A DNA stretch of 64,000 nt from Massilia brevitalea (GTDB lineage: Bacteria; Pseudomonadota; Gammaproteobacteria; Burkholderiales; Burkholderiaceae_D), in contig NZ_JAULSI010000002.1 in the NCBI RefSeq assembly GCF_030711405.1, positions 1-64,000 of the forward strand, in the 5' to 3' direction. Positions 43,091 through 52,195 of this stretch are shown piece after piece. The notes under the pieces are model-generated. The model was not told where the DNA came from and made no database searches. It worked only from the letters and a program-made list of their open reading frames with translations. Within the stretch, counting starts at the first letter, position 1. The number at the start of each line of letters is the position of its first letter. Both the position numbers and the translations under genes were made by a program.

Positions 43091-44278
43091 TTAGGCTGGG
43101 TTCGCAGGATCTTCGGGCTCTTCTTCGAGCGCCATCGACAGCGTCGGCGACTTGCCGCCGCCATCTTCGCCCGGTTCGCGGCGGTCGCCCGAGAGCTTGA
43201 TCTGCAAGCGCAGGCCGTTCGCCGAGTCGGCATTGCGCAGCGCTTCGTCGTAGCTGATGTAGCCTTTGTTGTAGAGCTCGTACAGCGCCTGGTCGAAGGT
43301 GCACATGCCGAGTTCGCGCGACTTCTGCATGATCTCCTTGATGCTGTGGAAATTCCCCTTCAGGATCATCTCGCTGATGGTCGGGGTGTTCAGCAGGATT
43401 TCGATGGCGGCCTTGCGGCCCTTGCCGTCCTCGGTGCGCACCAGGCGCTGCGACACAATCCCGCGCAGATTTGCCGACAGGTCCATCAGCAGCTGGTTGC
43501 GCCGCTCTTCCGGGAAGAAGTTGATGATGCGATCCATGGTCTGGTTGGCGTTGTTCGCGTGCAGCGTGCCCAGGCACAGGTGGCCGGTTTCGGCAAACGC
43601 GATCGCGTGCTCCATGGTCTCGGTGTCGCGGATTTCGCCGATCAGGATCACGTCGGGCGCCTGGCGCAGCGTGTTTTTGAGGGCGTTGTGCCAGGAATGG
43701 GTGTCGACGCCGACTTCACGGTGCGTTACCAGGCAGCTCTTGTTCTTATGGACGTACTCGACCGGGTCTTCCACCGTGATGATGTGGCCGGCCGAATTGC
43801 TGTTGCGGTAGTCGATCATCGCCGCCAGCGTGGTGGATTTACCCGACCCCGTGCCGCCGACCACCAGCACCAGGCCGCGCTTGATCATCACGACCTCTTT
43901 CAGCACCTCGGGCAGTTCCAGCTTTTCGAAATTCGGGATTTCCGAGGCAATGGTCCGCACGACCATGCCCACGCTCTGCTGTTGCACGAACACATTCACG
44001 CGGAAGCGGCAGACGCCCGGCAGCGAGATCGCGAAGTTGCACTCCATCTCGGCCTCGAACTCGGCGCGCTGGCGCTCGTTCATCAGCGACATGGCGAGCG
44101 CCCGCGTGACTTCGCCCGACAGGCGCTGCTGGCTCATCGGCTTCATGCTGCCCTGGTGCTTCATGCTGGGCGGGAAATCGGCGGAAATGAAGAGGTCGGA
44201 GCCGCCCTGCTGGAACATTACCGTGAGCAGCTTGTGGATGTAGGCCTGGGCTTCCGCCGGGCCGAAGGGATTGGTCAT
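43091..44278 (-). CDS. PilT/PilU-family twitching-motility ATPase (PilU-like paralogue)
   Basis: Encodes 395 residues from the ATG at 44278. Walker A GGTGSGKSTT, Asp box ITVEDPVEYVH, Walker B LIGEIRDTETMEHAI and His box GHLCLGTLHANNANQ are all intact. The C-terminus (STIKEIMQKSRELGM-type block, then TFDQALYELY) matches PilU and the family's AIRNLIRE element of PilT is absent. A 30-residue acidic/Pro tail is extra. It is a second PilU-like ATPase, distant from the pilT-pilU pair at 49-51 kb, and may assist type IV pilus retraction. Convergent with nothing; divergent from oxyR. Confidence 0.92.
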   Translation of the reverse strand: MTNPFGPAEAQAYIHKLLTVMFQQGGSDLFISADFPPSMKHQGSMKPMSQQRLSGEVTRALAMSLMNERQRAEFEAEMECNFAISLPGVCRFRVNVFVQQQSVGMVVRTIASEIPNFEKLELPEVLKEVVMIKRGLVLVVGGTGSGKSTTLAAMIDYRNSNSAGHIITVEDPVEYVHKNKSCLVTHREVGVDTHSWHNALKNTLRQAPDVILIGEIRDTETMEHAIAFAETGHLCLGTLHANNANQTMDRIINFFPEERRNQLLMDLSANLRGIVSQRLVRTEDGKGRKAAIEILLNTPTISEMILKGNFHSIKEIMQKSRELGMCTFDQALYELYNKGYISYDEALRNADSANGLRLQIKLSGDRREPGEDGGGKSPTLSMALEEEPEDPANPA

Positions 44279-44437
44279 GCGCGCCTTTCTGGTCGTGGCG
44301 GGCCCATGTAAAGACGACATGCGCCCGCCCGGCAATTATATCGACTAAGATGTTCGGTAAAATACACTTTCTTTCGCTGAACCCACTACTCTGGCAGGAT
44401 AATCGTTGCAGCCCTGCAATTGAACTCCCATACGCCC

Positions 44438-45379
44438 ATGACACTCACCGAGCTGAAATACATCGTCGCCGTTGCCCGCGCCAAGCACTTTGGCCATGCC
44501 GCCGAATCCTGTTTCGTTGCGCAACCCACCTTGTCGGTGGCCATCAAGAAGCTGGAGGACGAGCTGGGCGTGACGCTGTTCGAGCGCGGCGGCTCCGAGG
44601 TCTCGGTGACGCCGGTCGGCGCCCAGATCGTGGCCCAGGCCGAGCGCGTGCTGGAGCAGACCGCGGCGATCAAGGAACTGGCCAAGCAGAACAAGGACCC
44701 GCTGGCCGGGCCGATGCGCCTGGGCGTGATCTACACCATCGGGCCGTACCTGCTGCCGCCGCTGGTGAAGAACCTGATCGACAACGTGCCGCAGATGCCG
44801 CTCGTGCTGCAGGAGAATTTCACGGTCAAGCTGCTGGAACTGCTGCGCCAGGGCGAGCTCGACGCCGCCATCATGGCCCTGCCCCTGCCCGACCACGGCA
44901 TGCTGATGCAGACCCTGTACGACGAACCGTTCGTCGTCGCCATGCCGCGCACCCACCCCTGGGCCAAGCGCCGCGAAATCGCTGCCGACGATTTGAAGGC
45001 GGAGACCATGCTGCTGCTGGGCAGCGGCCACTGCTTCCGCGACCAGGTACTGGAAGTCTGCCCCGAGATGGCGCGCTTCTCGTCGCCGGGGAACGGCATG
45101 CAGCGCACCTTCGAGGGCTCGTCGCTGGAAACGATTCGCCACATGGTAGCCAGCGGCATCGGGCTGACCGTGCTGCCGCGTGCTTCGGTGCGCGACATGG
45201 ACGACCCGAACGGGATGCTGAGCTTCGTGCCGTTTTCAACGCCGGCGCCGTCGCGGCGCGTGGTGATCGTGTGGCGCAAGAGCTTTACGCGGCGCGCGGC
45301 GATCGAGGCGATCGTGAATGCGGTGGCGGAGTGCGATTTGCCGGGGGTGGATATGCTGGCGCTGGATAAGGCAGCGTAA
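44438..45379 (+). CDS. oxyR: LysR-type hydrogen-peroxide sensor OxyR
   Basis: Encodes 313 residues. The helix-turn-helix lies in HFGHAAESCFVAQPTLSVAI. Cys199 (GSGHCFRDQ) and Cys208 (LEVC) sit at exactly the E. coli OxyR positions, and form the disulfide switch that activates catalase, peroxiredoxin and related genes. Peroxide-defence genes are not adjacent, though a glutathione peroxidase lies 6 kb away. The ATG at 44438 gives the standard start MTLTELKYIVAV. Confidence 0.95.
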   Translation: MTLTELKYIVAVARAKHFGHAAESCFVAQPTLSVAIKKLEDELGVTLFERGGSEVSVTPVGAQIVAQAERVLEQTAAIKELAKQNKDPLAGPMRLGVIYTIGPYLLPPLVKNLIDNVPQMPLVLQENFTVKLLELLRQGELDAAIMALPLPDHGMLMQTLYDEPFVVAMPRTHPWAKRREIAADDLKAETMLLLGSGHCFRDQVLEVCPEMARFSSPGNGMQRTFEGSSLETIRHMVASGIGLTVLPRASVRDMDDPNGMLSFVPFSTPAPSRRVVIVWRKSFTRRAAIEAIVNAVAECDLPGVDMLALDKAA

Positions 45380-45394
45380 GCTCAGTCGCAATCC

Positions 45395-45422
45395 CGTAGG
45401 GTGGGCACTCGTGCCCACGCGG
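45395..45422 (+). repeat. GTAG-type REP element (first of three between oxyR and ubiA)
   Basis: CGTAGGGTGGGCAC / GTGCCCACGCGG, 15 bases after the oxyR stop; probably shapes the oxyR mRNA end. Confidence 0.87.
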
Positions 45423-45472
45423 TGCAACGGTCGCATGTCGAATCCAATGCATCGGTGGCTCAACCGGTGAGA

Positions 45473-45499
45473 CCGCGTGGGCACGAGTGCCCACCCTAC
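45473..45499 (-). repeat. GTAG-type REP element (second of three)
   Basis: Inverted relative to the first copy; CCGCGTGGGCAC / GTGCCCACCCTAC. Confidence 0.87.
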
Positions 45500-45547
45500 T
45501 CCCAAGCCAACGCTGTGCTGTTTGATCGGCCAACAATGATCATCGTT

Positions 45548-45576
45548 CCGCGTGGGCACGGAGTGCCCACCCTACG
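45548..45576 (-). repeat. GTAG-type REP element (third of three)
   Basis: Same orientation as the second copy. It lies about 80 bases before the ubiA start, in the promoter region. Confidence 0.87.
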
Positions 45577-45657
45577 CCGCTCCGATATCGTTACCGGTGT
45601 TTCCATCCCGCGACTCCGGTAAAATCGCTGTCTTGTACACAACAAGACCGCGATTCC

Positions 45658-46512
45658 ATGAACAAGCTGGCGCTTTATTTTCGGCTGGTCCGCGCCGACA
45701 AGCCGATCGGTATTCTTCTCCTGCTCTGGCCCACCCTGTGGGCGCTGTGGATGGCGGCCGGCGGCACGCCGCCCTGGCACATCGTGGTGATCTTCGTGCT
45801 GGGCACCGCCCTGATGCGCTCGGCCGGCTGCGCCATCAACGACTACGCCGACCGCGACTTCGACCGCCACGTCAAGCGCACCGTCGACCGCCCGGTCACC
45901 AGCGGCCGCATCAAGGCCTGGGAAGCGGTGATGGTCGCCGCCGTGCTGGCCATCGTCTCCTTCCTGCTGATCCTGCCGCTCAATACGCTGACCAAGCAGC
46001 TGTCCGTGGTGGCCGTGATCGTGGCCGGCACCTACCCCTATTTCAAGCGCTTCTTCGCGATCCCCCAGGCCTACCTCGGCATCGCCTTCGGCTTCGGCAT
46101 CCCGATGGCCTTTGCCGCCATCCAGGGGCAAGTGCCGGCGCTGGCCTGGTGGCTGCTGGCGGCGAACGTGTTCTGGGCCGTGGCCTACGACACCGAATAC
46201 GCCATGGTCGACCGCGACGACGACCTGAAGATCGGCATGCGCACCTCGGCCATCACTTTTGGGCGCTACGACGTGGCGGCCGTGATGCTGTGCTACGGCG
46301 TGGCGCTGTCGATCGACCTGGTCTGCGGCTGGCTGCTCGGCCTGCGCTGGTGGTTCGTCGGCGGCGTGATCGTGGCGGCCGGCATGGCGCTGTACCACTA
46401 CACCCTGATCCGGAATCGCGATCGCATGCGCTGCTTTGCCGCCTTCCGCCACAACAATTGGTTGGGTGCGGCCCTTTTTGCCGGTGTCGCGTTAGACTAT
46501 GCATTAGGATAA
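45658..46512 (+). CDS. ubiA: 4-hydroxybenzoate polyprenyltransferase
   Basis: Encodes 284 residues with eight or nine membrane helices. Both Asp-rich prenyl-diphosphate motifs are present: [15 protein letters not shown] and [12 protein letters not shown]. UbiA attaches the polyprenyl tail to 4-hydroxybenzoate in ubiquinone synthesis. It has no clear ribosome site just before the ATG. Confidence 0.97.
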   Translation: MNKLALYFRLVRADKPIGILLLLWPTLWALWMAAGGTPPWHIVVIFVLGTALMRSAGCAINDYADRDFDRHVKRTVDRPVTSGRIKAWEAVMVAAVLAIVSFLLILPLNTLTKQLSVVAVIVAGTYPYFKRFFAIPQAYLGIAFGFGIPMAFAAIQGQVPALAWWLLAANVFWAVAYDTEYAMVDRDDDLKIGMRTSAITFGRYDVAAVMLCYGVALSIDLVCGWLLGLRWWFVGGVIVAAGMALYHYTLIRNRDRMRCFAAFRHNNWLGAALFAGVALDYALG

Positions 46513-46585
46513 TATTGTCCGAAATACAAATACCCGTCCTGCCGGCAAGGCAGCGGCCAATCACCCCCTATTACGAGGCTAAAAC

Positions 46586-46900
46586 ATGATGGAAAAAATC
46601 CCGACCCAGACCGGCGCCCGCGACCAGCTCCTGGCTGACCTGAAGACCGTGATCCTGGACGCGGAAGCCTGGCTGCGCCACGGCGGCTCGCTGACCGGCG
46701 AGCAGCTCGAAGCGGCCAAGGCCAAGTTCGAGGGTGCGCTGACCAGCGCCAAGGAAGGCCTGGCGAACCTGGAAGTCATCGAGAAATCGAAAGCGGCTGC
46801 CAAAGCGACCGACACCTACGTCAAGGACAATCCCTGGAAAGCCGTGGGCATCGGCGCCGTCGCCGGCGTCGTCCTGGGCATGCTGATCAACCGCCGTTGA
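46586..46900 (+). CDS. DUF883 (ElaB/YqjD-like) membrane-anchored protein
   Basis: Encodes 104 residues: a helical, charged body and a C-terminal helix NPWKAVGIGAVAGVVLGML, ending in NRR. ElaB/YqjD proteins anchor in the inner membrane by the C-terminus and have been reported to bind ribosomes in stationary phase. First gene of a three-gene unit; its stop overlaps the next start (TGATG). Confidence 0.9.
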   Translation: MMEKIPTQTGARDQLLADLKTVILDAEAWLRHGGSLTGEQLEAAKAKFEGALTSAKEGLANLEVIEKSKAAAKATDTYVKDNPWKAVGIGAVAGVVLGMLINRR

Positions 46901-47280
46901 TGGCGGTCACCGAAACGCTCGGCCGGATCGGCGGCACGTTGCTGGCCATGGTGCGCACGCGCCTGGCGCTGGCGGCCGTCGAGGCGCAGGAGGAAGTGCA
47001 GCGCGTGCTGGGCTTTGCGGCCTGGACGCTGTTTGCGGCATTTCTCGGCGCCGGCGCCTTCATGCTCGTCGCCCTGTTCGTGATCGTGCTGTTCTGGGAC
47101 ACGCACCGCCTGCTGGCGATCGGCGGCATGGCCGGTTTGTTCGCCCTGGCGGCGGTGTTGATCCTGGCGCGGGTGCGTGCGGCGTTTGCTGCGCGTCCAC
47201 CGATGATGGCGGCCACGCTGGCGGAACTGAACAAGGACATCGCCTTCATCAAGGGCACGGGAGCTGCGCATGAACAGTGA
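46900..47280 (+). CDS. YqjE-like (DUF1469/phage-holin-like) membrane protein
   Basis: Encodes 126 residues with two strongly hydrophobic helices (about 38-66 and 73-94) flanked by helical tails. The DUF1469 shape and its position after a DUF883 gene match the yqjD-yqjE pair of enterobacteria. Function unknown. Overlaps the next gene by 11 bases. Confidence 0.85.
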   Translation: MAVTETLGRIGGTLLAMVRTRLALAAVEAQEEVQRVLGFAAWTLFAAFLGAGAFMLVALFVIVLFWDTHRLLAIGGMAGLFALAAVLILARVRAAFAARPPMMAATLAELNKDIAFIKGTGAAHEQ

Positions 47281-47620
47281 AACCACACCGCTGGCGGTAC
47301 GCCGCGCGCACCTGGTTGCAGAGTGCGCGCAGCAGCGCGGCGACATCGCGTATGAACTCAACCTGCTGAAGGCGCCGGTCGAACGGCTGGGCGGCGTTGG
47401 CCAGTCGCTGATGGCCAACCGCAAGGTGCTGCTGGCCGGCGGCGGCGTCGCGCTCGGGATGCTGATCGCGCGGCCGAAGCCGGTGCTGGCCATCGTGGCC
47501 ACGGGCGTGTCGGCATGGAAGATCGTGCAGAATGTGCTGCCGCGCGTGATGCCGGTGGTGCAGCGGGTGATGCCGCAGGTGATGCCGATTATTCGGGAAC
47601 GATTCGGTTCGCGGTTTTAG
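47270..47620 (+). CDS. YqjK-like hypothetical protein
   Basis: Encodes 116 residues with an N-terminal helical part (ECAQQRGDIAYELN), a hydrophobic middle and a C-terminal VMPVVQRVMPQVMPII pattern that may lie on the membrane. Third gene of the DUF883-YqjE unit, where YqjK-type proteins usually sit. I assign it by position and size rather than a clear motif. Confidence 0.7.
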   Translation: MNSETTPLAVRRAHLVAECAQQRGDIAYELNLLKAPVERLGGVGQSLMANRKVLLAGGGVALGMLIARPKPVLAIVATGVSAWKIVQNVLPRVMPVVQRVMPQVMPIIRERFGSRF

Positions 47621-47632
47621 CAAGCGTTGGAT

Positions 47633-47728
47633 CCGCGTGGGCACGAGTGCCCACCCTACGAAAACCATGTTCGCAACCGAAGACATGTAGGGTGGGCCGG
47701 GCCGCGCAAGGCACTTGTGCCCACGCGG
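47633..47728. repeat. BIME-like pair of GTAG-type REPs, heads inward, one with an enlarged loop
   Basis: REP copies at 47633-47660 and 47687-47728 face head to head. In the second, the loop between the GGTGGGC and GTGCCCAC arms is enlarged to include CGGGCCGCGCAAGG. The pair separates the convergent YqjK-like gene and proC. Confidence 0.83.
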
Positions 47729-47758
47729 TACAACGTCTGAACGTTCAAAAACCCGCGC

Positions 47759-48583
47759 TTAATCCGCCCCCAACTCATCCCCCAACTCGCGCCCGCGCGC
47801 CGCTGCCGCTTGCATCGCCGCCATGATGGCCGCCTTCACCCCCGCGTCCTCCATGCTCGTGATGGCCGCATGCGTCGTTCCTCCTTTCGAAGTCACGCGC
47901 TGGCGCAGCACTTCCAAAGACTCGCTCGATTGCGCCGCCAGCTCCGCCGCCCCCGCAAACGTGGCCAGCGCCAGCGCCTTGCCCTGCTCCGCATCCAGCC
48001 CCATCTCCACGGCCGCCGCCTGCATCGCCTCCAGGAAGTAAAACACATAGGCCGGCCCGCTGCCGGACACCGCCGTCACCGGATCGATCAGCGCCTCGTC
48101 GTCCAGCCACACCGTCGCGCCGACCGCGCGCATCACGCTGTCGGCCGCCTCCCGCTGGACCTCGCTCACGCCGGCGGTCGCCACCATGCCGGTGATGCCC
48201 ATCCCGATCAGCGCCGGCGTGTTCGGCATGGTGCGCACGATGGCATCGTAGCCGCCCAGCCAGCGCGACAAGTCGCTGCTGCGGATGCCCGCCGCAATCG
48301 ACAGCACCAATGGACCTTTATTCAGCTGCGCCAGTTGCGGCGCCAGCATGGCCGCCACGTCGCGCATCTGCTGCGGCTTCACCGCCAGCACGACCACGTC
48401 GCAGGCGCCCACGGCAGCGTCGATCGACGTCGCGGTGCTGGCGCCGAACTGCGACGCCATCTTCTCCAGCGCATCCGCATTCGGATCGACCACGTGCACC
48501 TGCGCGCCCGCGCCCAGCTCCTTGACCAGCCCGGCGATCAGCGCCGTGGCCATGTTCCCGCCGCCGATGAAAGCGATCTTCAT
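47759..48583 (-). CDS. proC: Pyrroline-5-carboxylate reductase
   Basis: Encodes 274 residues: Rossmann start MKIAFIGGGNMATALI, MPNTPALIGMG near residue 118, and the C-terminal signature block PVTAVSGSGPAYVFYFLEA and VTSKGGTTHAAI. It makes proline from pyrroline-5-carboxylate using NADPH. AAGGA precedes the ATG, and the start overlaps the yggS stop (ATGA), a widely conserved pair. Confidence 0.97.
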   Translation of the reverse strand: MKIAFIGGGNMATALIAGLVKELGAGAQVHVVDPNADALEKMASQFGASTATSIDAAVGACDVVVLAVKPQQMRDVAAMLAPQLAQLNKGPLVLSIAAGIRSSDLSRWLGGYDAIVRTMPNTPALIGMGITGMVATAGVSEVQREAADSVMRAVGATVWLDDEALIDPVTAVSGSGPAYVFYFLEAMQAAAVEMGLDAEQGKALALATFAGAAELAAQSSESLEVLRQRVTSKGGTTHAAITSMEDAGVKAAIMAAMQAAAARGRELGDELGAD

Positions 48584-49293
48584 TCCGAGTCCTTGTGATA
48601 AGTTCGTGTGCCAAAAATGGCGCTGCCGACGCGCACGATGGTGGCGCCTTCCAGGATCGCCGATTGCATGTCGTCCGACATCCCCATCGACAGCGTGTCG
48701 ATTATCAAGCCGTCCGCGCGCAGGGCCTCGCCCAGCTTGCGCAGCCGGGCAAAGGCCGCGCGCTGCAGGGCCGGGTCGGTTTGTGGTTCCGGGATCGCCA
48801 TCAGCCCGCGCAGGCGCAGCTTGGGCAGGGCCGCGACCTTGGCTGCCAACTCGGGCAGTTCGTCGGGCGTGGCGCCGCTCTTGGTGGCTTCGCCGCTGAT
48901 GTTCACCTGCAGGCAGATGTTCAACGGACCCAGCTCCGGCGGACGCTGTTCCGACAGGCGCTGCGCGATCTTCAGGCGGTCGACCGTGTGCACCCAGCTG
49001 AAACTGGTGGCGATCGGTCTTGTCTTGTTGCTCTGTATCGGGCCGATGAAATGCCATTCGACCGGCGTATCTGGTTGCGCGCGCGCCACGGCGGCGATTT
49101 TTTCCACGCCTTCCTGCAGGTAGTTTTCGCCAAAGGCGTGTTGGCCGGCGGCGATGGCTTCGAGCACTGCTTCCGCCGGAAACGTCTTCGAAACAGCGAG
49201 CAACTGAACCATGGAACGGACCCGGTTGGCGTCCTTGACGGCGGCGGCGATTGTCGCTTCGACAGCTTGCAAGTTATCGGCGATTGTGACCAT
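48580..49293 (-). CDS. yggS: YggS family pyridoxal-phosphate homeostasis protein
   Basis: Encodes 237 residues from the ATG at 49293. The PLP-binding Lys is in LLAVSKTFP (about residue 36); FGENYLQEG, EWHFIGPIQSNK and LSMGMSDDMQSAI are the usual blocks. It binds PLP without enzymatic activity and balances vitamin B6 and amino-acid pools. Divergent from pilT with 79 bases between starts, as in many proteobacteria. Confidence 0.96.
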   Translation of the reverse strand: MVTIADNLQAVEATIAAAVKDANRVRSMVQLLAVSKTFPAEAVLEAIAAGQHAFGENYLQEGVEKIAAVARAQPDTPVEWHFIGPIQSNKTRPIATSFSWVHTVDRLKIAQRLSEQRPPELGPLNICLQVNISGEATKSGATPDELPELAAKVAALPKLRLRGLMAIPEPQTDPALQRAAFARLRKLGEALRADGLIIDTLSMGMSDDMQSAILEGATIVRVGSAIFGTRTYHKDSE

Positions 49294-49372
49294 AATCGTT
49301 TTCTGTGGGCAATATTCAGGACATGCGAGAACGCTGGCCGAAGCTGCGCCCTTCACGGCACTGGGATTATAA

Positions 49373-50416
49373 ATGGACATCTCCGAATTACTCGCCTTCT
49401 CGGTCAAGAACAAAGCCTCCGACCTGCACCTCTCCGCCGGCCTGCCGCCGATGATCCGCGTCCATGGCGACGTGCGCCGCATTAACTTGCCGCCGCTCGA
49501 GCACAAGGACGTGCACGCCATGATCTATGACATCATGAACGACGGCCAGCGCAAGCAGTACGAAGAGGTGCTGGAGTGCGACTTCTCGTTCGCCATTCCC
49601 GGCCTGGCGCGCTTCCGCGTCAACGCCTTCAACCAGGAACGCGGCGCCTCGGCCGTGCTGCGTACGATTCCGTCGAAGATCCTGTCGCTGGAAGAACTGA
49701 ACGCACCGAAGATCTTCGGCGAGCTGGCCCTCAAGCCGCGCGGCCTGGTGCTGGTGACCGGCCCGACCGGCTCGGGCAAGTCGACCACGCTGGCCGCGAT
49801 GGTGAACCACCTGAACGAAAACGAATACGGCCACATCCTCACCATCGAGGACCCGATCGAGTTCGTGCACGAATCGAAGAAGTGCCTGATCAACCAGCGC
49901 GAAGTCGGCCCGCACACCCTTTCCTTCAACAACGCGCTGCGCTCGGCCCTGCGCGAAGACCCGGACGCCATTCTCGTCGGCGAACTGCGCGACCTCGAGA
50001 CGATCCGTCTCGCTTTGTCCGCCGCCGAAACCGGCCACCTGGTGTTCGGCACCCTGCACACTTCGTCGGCTGCGAAAACCATCGACCGTATCGTCGACGT
50101 CTTCCCGGCCGAAGAAAAAGAGATGGTGCGCGCGATGCTGTCGGAGTCCCTGCAGGCCGTGATTTCGCAGACGCTGCTGAAAACCAAGGACGGCTCGGGC
50201 CGCGTGGCCGCACACGAGATCATGCTCGGCACGCCGGCGATCCGTAACCTGATCCGCGAAGCCAAGATCGCCCAGATGTATTCGAGCATCCAGACCGGCA
50301 GCAACGTCGGCATGCAGACCCTGGACCAGAACCTGACCGACCTGGTGCGCCGGAATATCATCTCCAGCAGCGCCGCGCGCTTCGCCGCGAAAATTCCAGA
50401 AAACTTCCCGGGTTAA
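49373..50416 (+). CDS. pilT: Type IV pilus retraction ATPase PilT
   Basis: Encodes 347 residues. Walker A GPTGSGKSTT (from about residue 130), Asp box TIEDPIEFVH, Walker B ILVGELRDLETIRLAL, His box GHLVFGTLHTSSAAK, and the PilT-specific C-terminal element AIRNLIREAK. The hexameric motor depolymerises pili for twitching and DNA uptake. pilU follows after 3 bases. Confidence 0.98.
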   Translation: MDISELLAFSVKNKASDLHLSAGLPPMIRVHGDVRRINLPPLEHKDVHAMIYDIMNDGQRKQYEEVLECDFSFAIPGLARFRVNAFNQERGASAVLRTIPSKILSLEELNAPKIFGELALKPRGLVLVTGPTGSGKSTTLAAMVNHLNENEYGHILTIEDPIEFVHESKKCLINQREVGPHTLSFNNALRSALREDPDAILVGELRDLETIRLALSAAETGHLVFGTLHTSSAAKTIDRIVDVFPAEEKEMVRAMLSESLQAVISQTLLKTKDGSGRVAAHEIMLGTPAIRNLIREAKIAQMYSSIQTGSNVGMQTLDQNLTDLVRRNIISSSAARFAAKIPENFPG

Positions 50417-50419
50417 AAA

Positions 50420-51556
50420 ATGGAACGCGACCAGGCTTCAAAATTCATGTTCGACCTGCTGCGCCTGATGGTCAGCAAGGGCGGCTCCGACCTCTTCATC
50501 ACCGCCGGTTTCCCACCTGCGGTCAAGATCGACGGCCGCATGACGCCGGTCTCCAGCCAGCCGCTGACGGCTGCGCACACGGCCGACCTGGCGCGTTCGA
50601 TCATGAACGACAAGCAGACCGCCGGCTTCGAACTGACCCGCGAAGCGAATTTCGCGATCAGCCCGGGCGACCTGGGACGCTTCCGCGTCTCGGCCTTTGT
50701 GCAGATGAGCAGTGTCGGCATGGTGCTGCGGACCATCACCACGCAGATCCCGAAGTTCGAGGACCTGGGCCTGCCCGCCGTGCTAAAGGAGGTCATCATG
50801 GCCAAGCGCGGCCTGGTGATCATGGTCGGCGCCACCGGCTCGGGTAAGTCGACGACGCTGGCGGCGATGGTCGGCTACCGCAACGAGAACAGCTACGGCC
50901 ACATCATCACCATCGAGGACCCGGTCGAATTCGTCCACCCGCACCGCAACTGCGTGATCACGCAACGCGAAGTGGGCGTGGATACCGACAGCTTCGAGGC
51001 GGCCCTGAAGAACTCCCTGCGCCAGGCGCCGGACGTGATCCAGATCGGCGAAATCCGCGACCGCGAGACCATGGAACACGCGATCGCCTTTGCCGAAACC
51101 GGCCACCTGTGCCTGGCCACCCTGCACGCCAACAGCGCCAACCAGGCGCTCGACCGCATCATCAACTTCTTCCCCGAAGAGCGGCGCCAGCAGTTGCTGA
51201 TGGACTTGTCGCTGAACCTGCGCGGCCTGGTGTCGCAGCGCCTGATCCCGAAGAAGGAGGACAAGGGGCGCGTGGTGGCGATGGAAATCATGCTGAACTC
51301 GCCGCTGATCTCGGACCTGGTCTTCAAGGGCGAAGTCCACGAGATCAAGGAAATCATGAAGAAGTCGCGCGAGCTGGGCATGCAGACCTTCGACCAGGCG
51401 CTGTTCGATCTCTACGAGCTCGACAAGATTTCGTATGAGGACGCGCTGCGCAATGCGGACTCGGTGAACGACCTGCGCCTGACCATCAAGCTCAACTCCA
51501 AGCACGCGAAGAACCGCGATTTCTCGGCCGGGACCGAGCACCTCGGGCTGGTGTAA
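50420..51556 (+). CDS. pilU: Type IV pilus accessory retraction ATPase PilU
   Basis: Encodes 378 residues with Walker A GATGSGKSTT, Asp box TIEDPVEFVH, Walker B IGEIRDRETMEHAI and His box GHLCLATLHANSANQ. It lacks the AIRNLIRE element and has the PilU-type FKGEVHEIKEIMKKSREL block. PilU works with PilT and adds retraction force. The paralogue at 43091 is visibly close across the whole motor domain. Confidence 0.97.
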   Translation: MERDQASKFMFDLLRLMVSKGGSDLFITAGFPPAVKIDGRMTPVSSQPLTAAHTADLARSIMNDKQTAGFELTREANFAISPGDLGRFRVSAFVQMSSVGMVLRTITTQIPKFEDLGLPAVLKEVIMAKRGLVIMVGATGSGKSTTLAAMVGYRNENSYGHIITIEDPVEFVHPHRNCVITQREVGVDTDSFEAALKNSLRQAPDVIQIGEIRDRETMEHAIAFAETGHLCLATLHANSANQALDRIINFFPEERRQQLLMDLSLNLRGLVSQRLIPKKEDKGRVVAMEIMLNSPLISDLVFKGEVHEIKEIMKKSRELGMQTFDQALFDLYELDKISYEDALRNADSVNDLRLTIKLNSKHAKNRDFSAGTEHLGLV

Positions 51557-51575
51557 CGGCCACGAACGTTGACGA

Positions 51576-51684
51576 CGTAGGGTGGGCGCCCCGTGCCCAC
51601 GCGTGACACGTGCATGTTGTTGGCGCAAAAACCAGGCCGACAATGTTCGGAGTTCACGCGTGGGCACGGAGCGCCCACCCTACG
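51576..51684. repeat. BIME-like pair of GTAG-type REPs, heads outward
   Basis: Copies at 51576-51603 (GTGGGCGC variant) and 51656-51684 (GCGCCCAC variant) share a compensated stem change and enclose about 52 bases. Located between pilU and the peroxidase gene. Confidence 0.85.
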
Positions 51685-51712
51685 CGGCTGAATGTATTGG
51701 TATCATCAGCAC

Positions 51713-52195
51713 ATGAACGTTTTCGACTACTCCGCCACTGCCCTCGACGGCACGCCCCTAGACCTGTCGCGCTACCGCGGCAAGGTGCTCCTGATCGTCA
51801 ACACCGCCAGCGCCTGCGGCTTCACGCCGCAGTACAAGGGCCTGGAAGCGGTCTACCGCCAGTTCCAGGCGCGCGGCGCCGAAGTGCTGGGCTTCCCCTG
51901 CAACCAGTTCGGCCGACAGGAACGGGGCAGCGAAGCCGAGATCGGCGCGTTTTGCGAGAAGAACTTCGGCGTCAGCTTCCCGCTGTTTGCCAAGATCGAC
52001 GTCAACGGCGCCGAGACCCATCCCCTGTTCCGCTACCTGAAGCAGGCCGCGCCCGGCGTGCTCGGCACCGAGCGCATCAAGTGGAACTTCACCAAGTTCC
52101 TGGTAAACCGCGACGGCGAAGTGGTCAAGCGCTATGCGCCGCAAACGAAACCGGAAGCCATCGCGGCCGACATCGAAAAGCTGCTCGCCAACTGA
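51713..52195 (+). CDS. Glutathione peroxidase family protein
   Basis: Encodes 160 residues, thioredoxin fold. Catalytic Cys35 in NTASACGFTPQY, Gln in FPCNQFG and Trp in WNFTKF make the usual triad, and the second Cys in PCNQ suggests a thioredoxin-dependent Cys-GPx reducing peroxides. The ATG at 51713 (MNVFDYSA) is preferred over one at 51692. Its immediate upstream region is the REP pair. Confidence 0.95.
   Translation: MNVFDYSATALDGTPLDLSRYRGKVLLIVNTASACGFTPQYKGLEAVYRQFQARGAEVLGFPCNQFGRQERGSEAEIGAFCEKNFGVSFPLFAKIDVNGAETHPLFRYLKQAAPGVLGTERIKWNFTKFLVNRDGEVVKRYAPQTKPEAIAADIEKLLAN

Noticed and set aside
43091..44278. Type II secretion or pilus extension ATPase (GspE/PilB)
   Set aside because: Too short, lacks the N1 domain and tetracysteine zinc motif; the PilT/PilU C-terminus is present.
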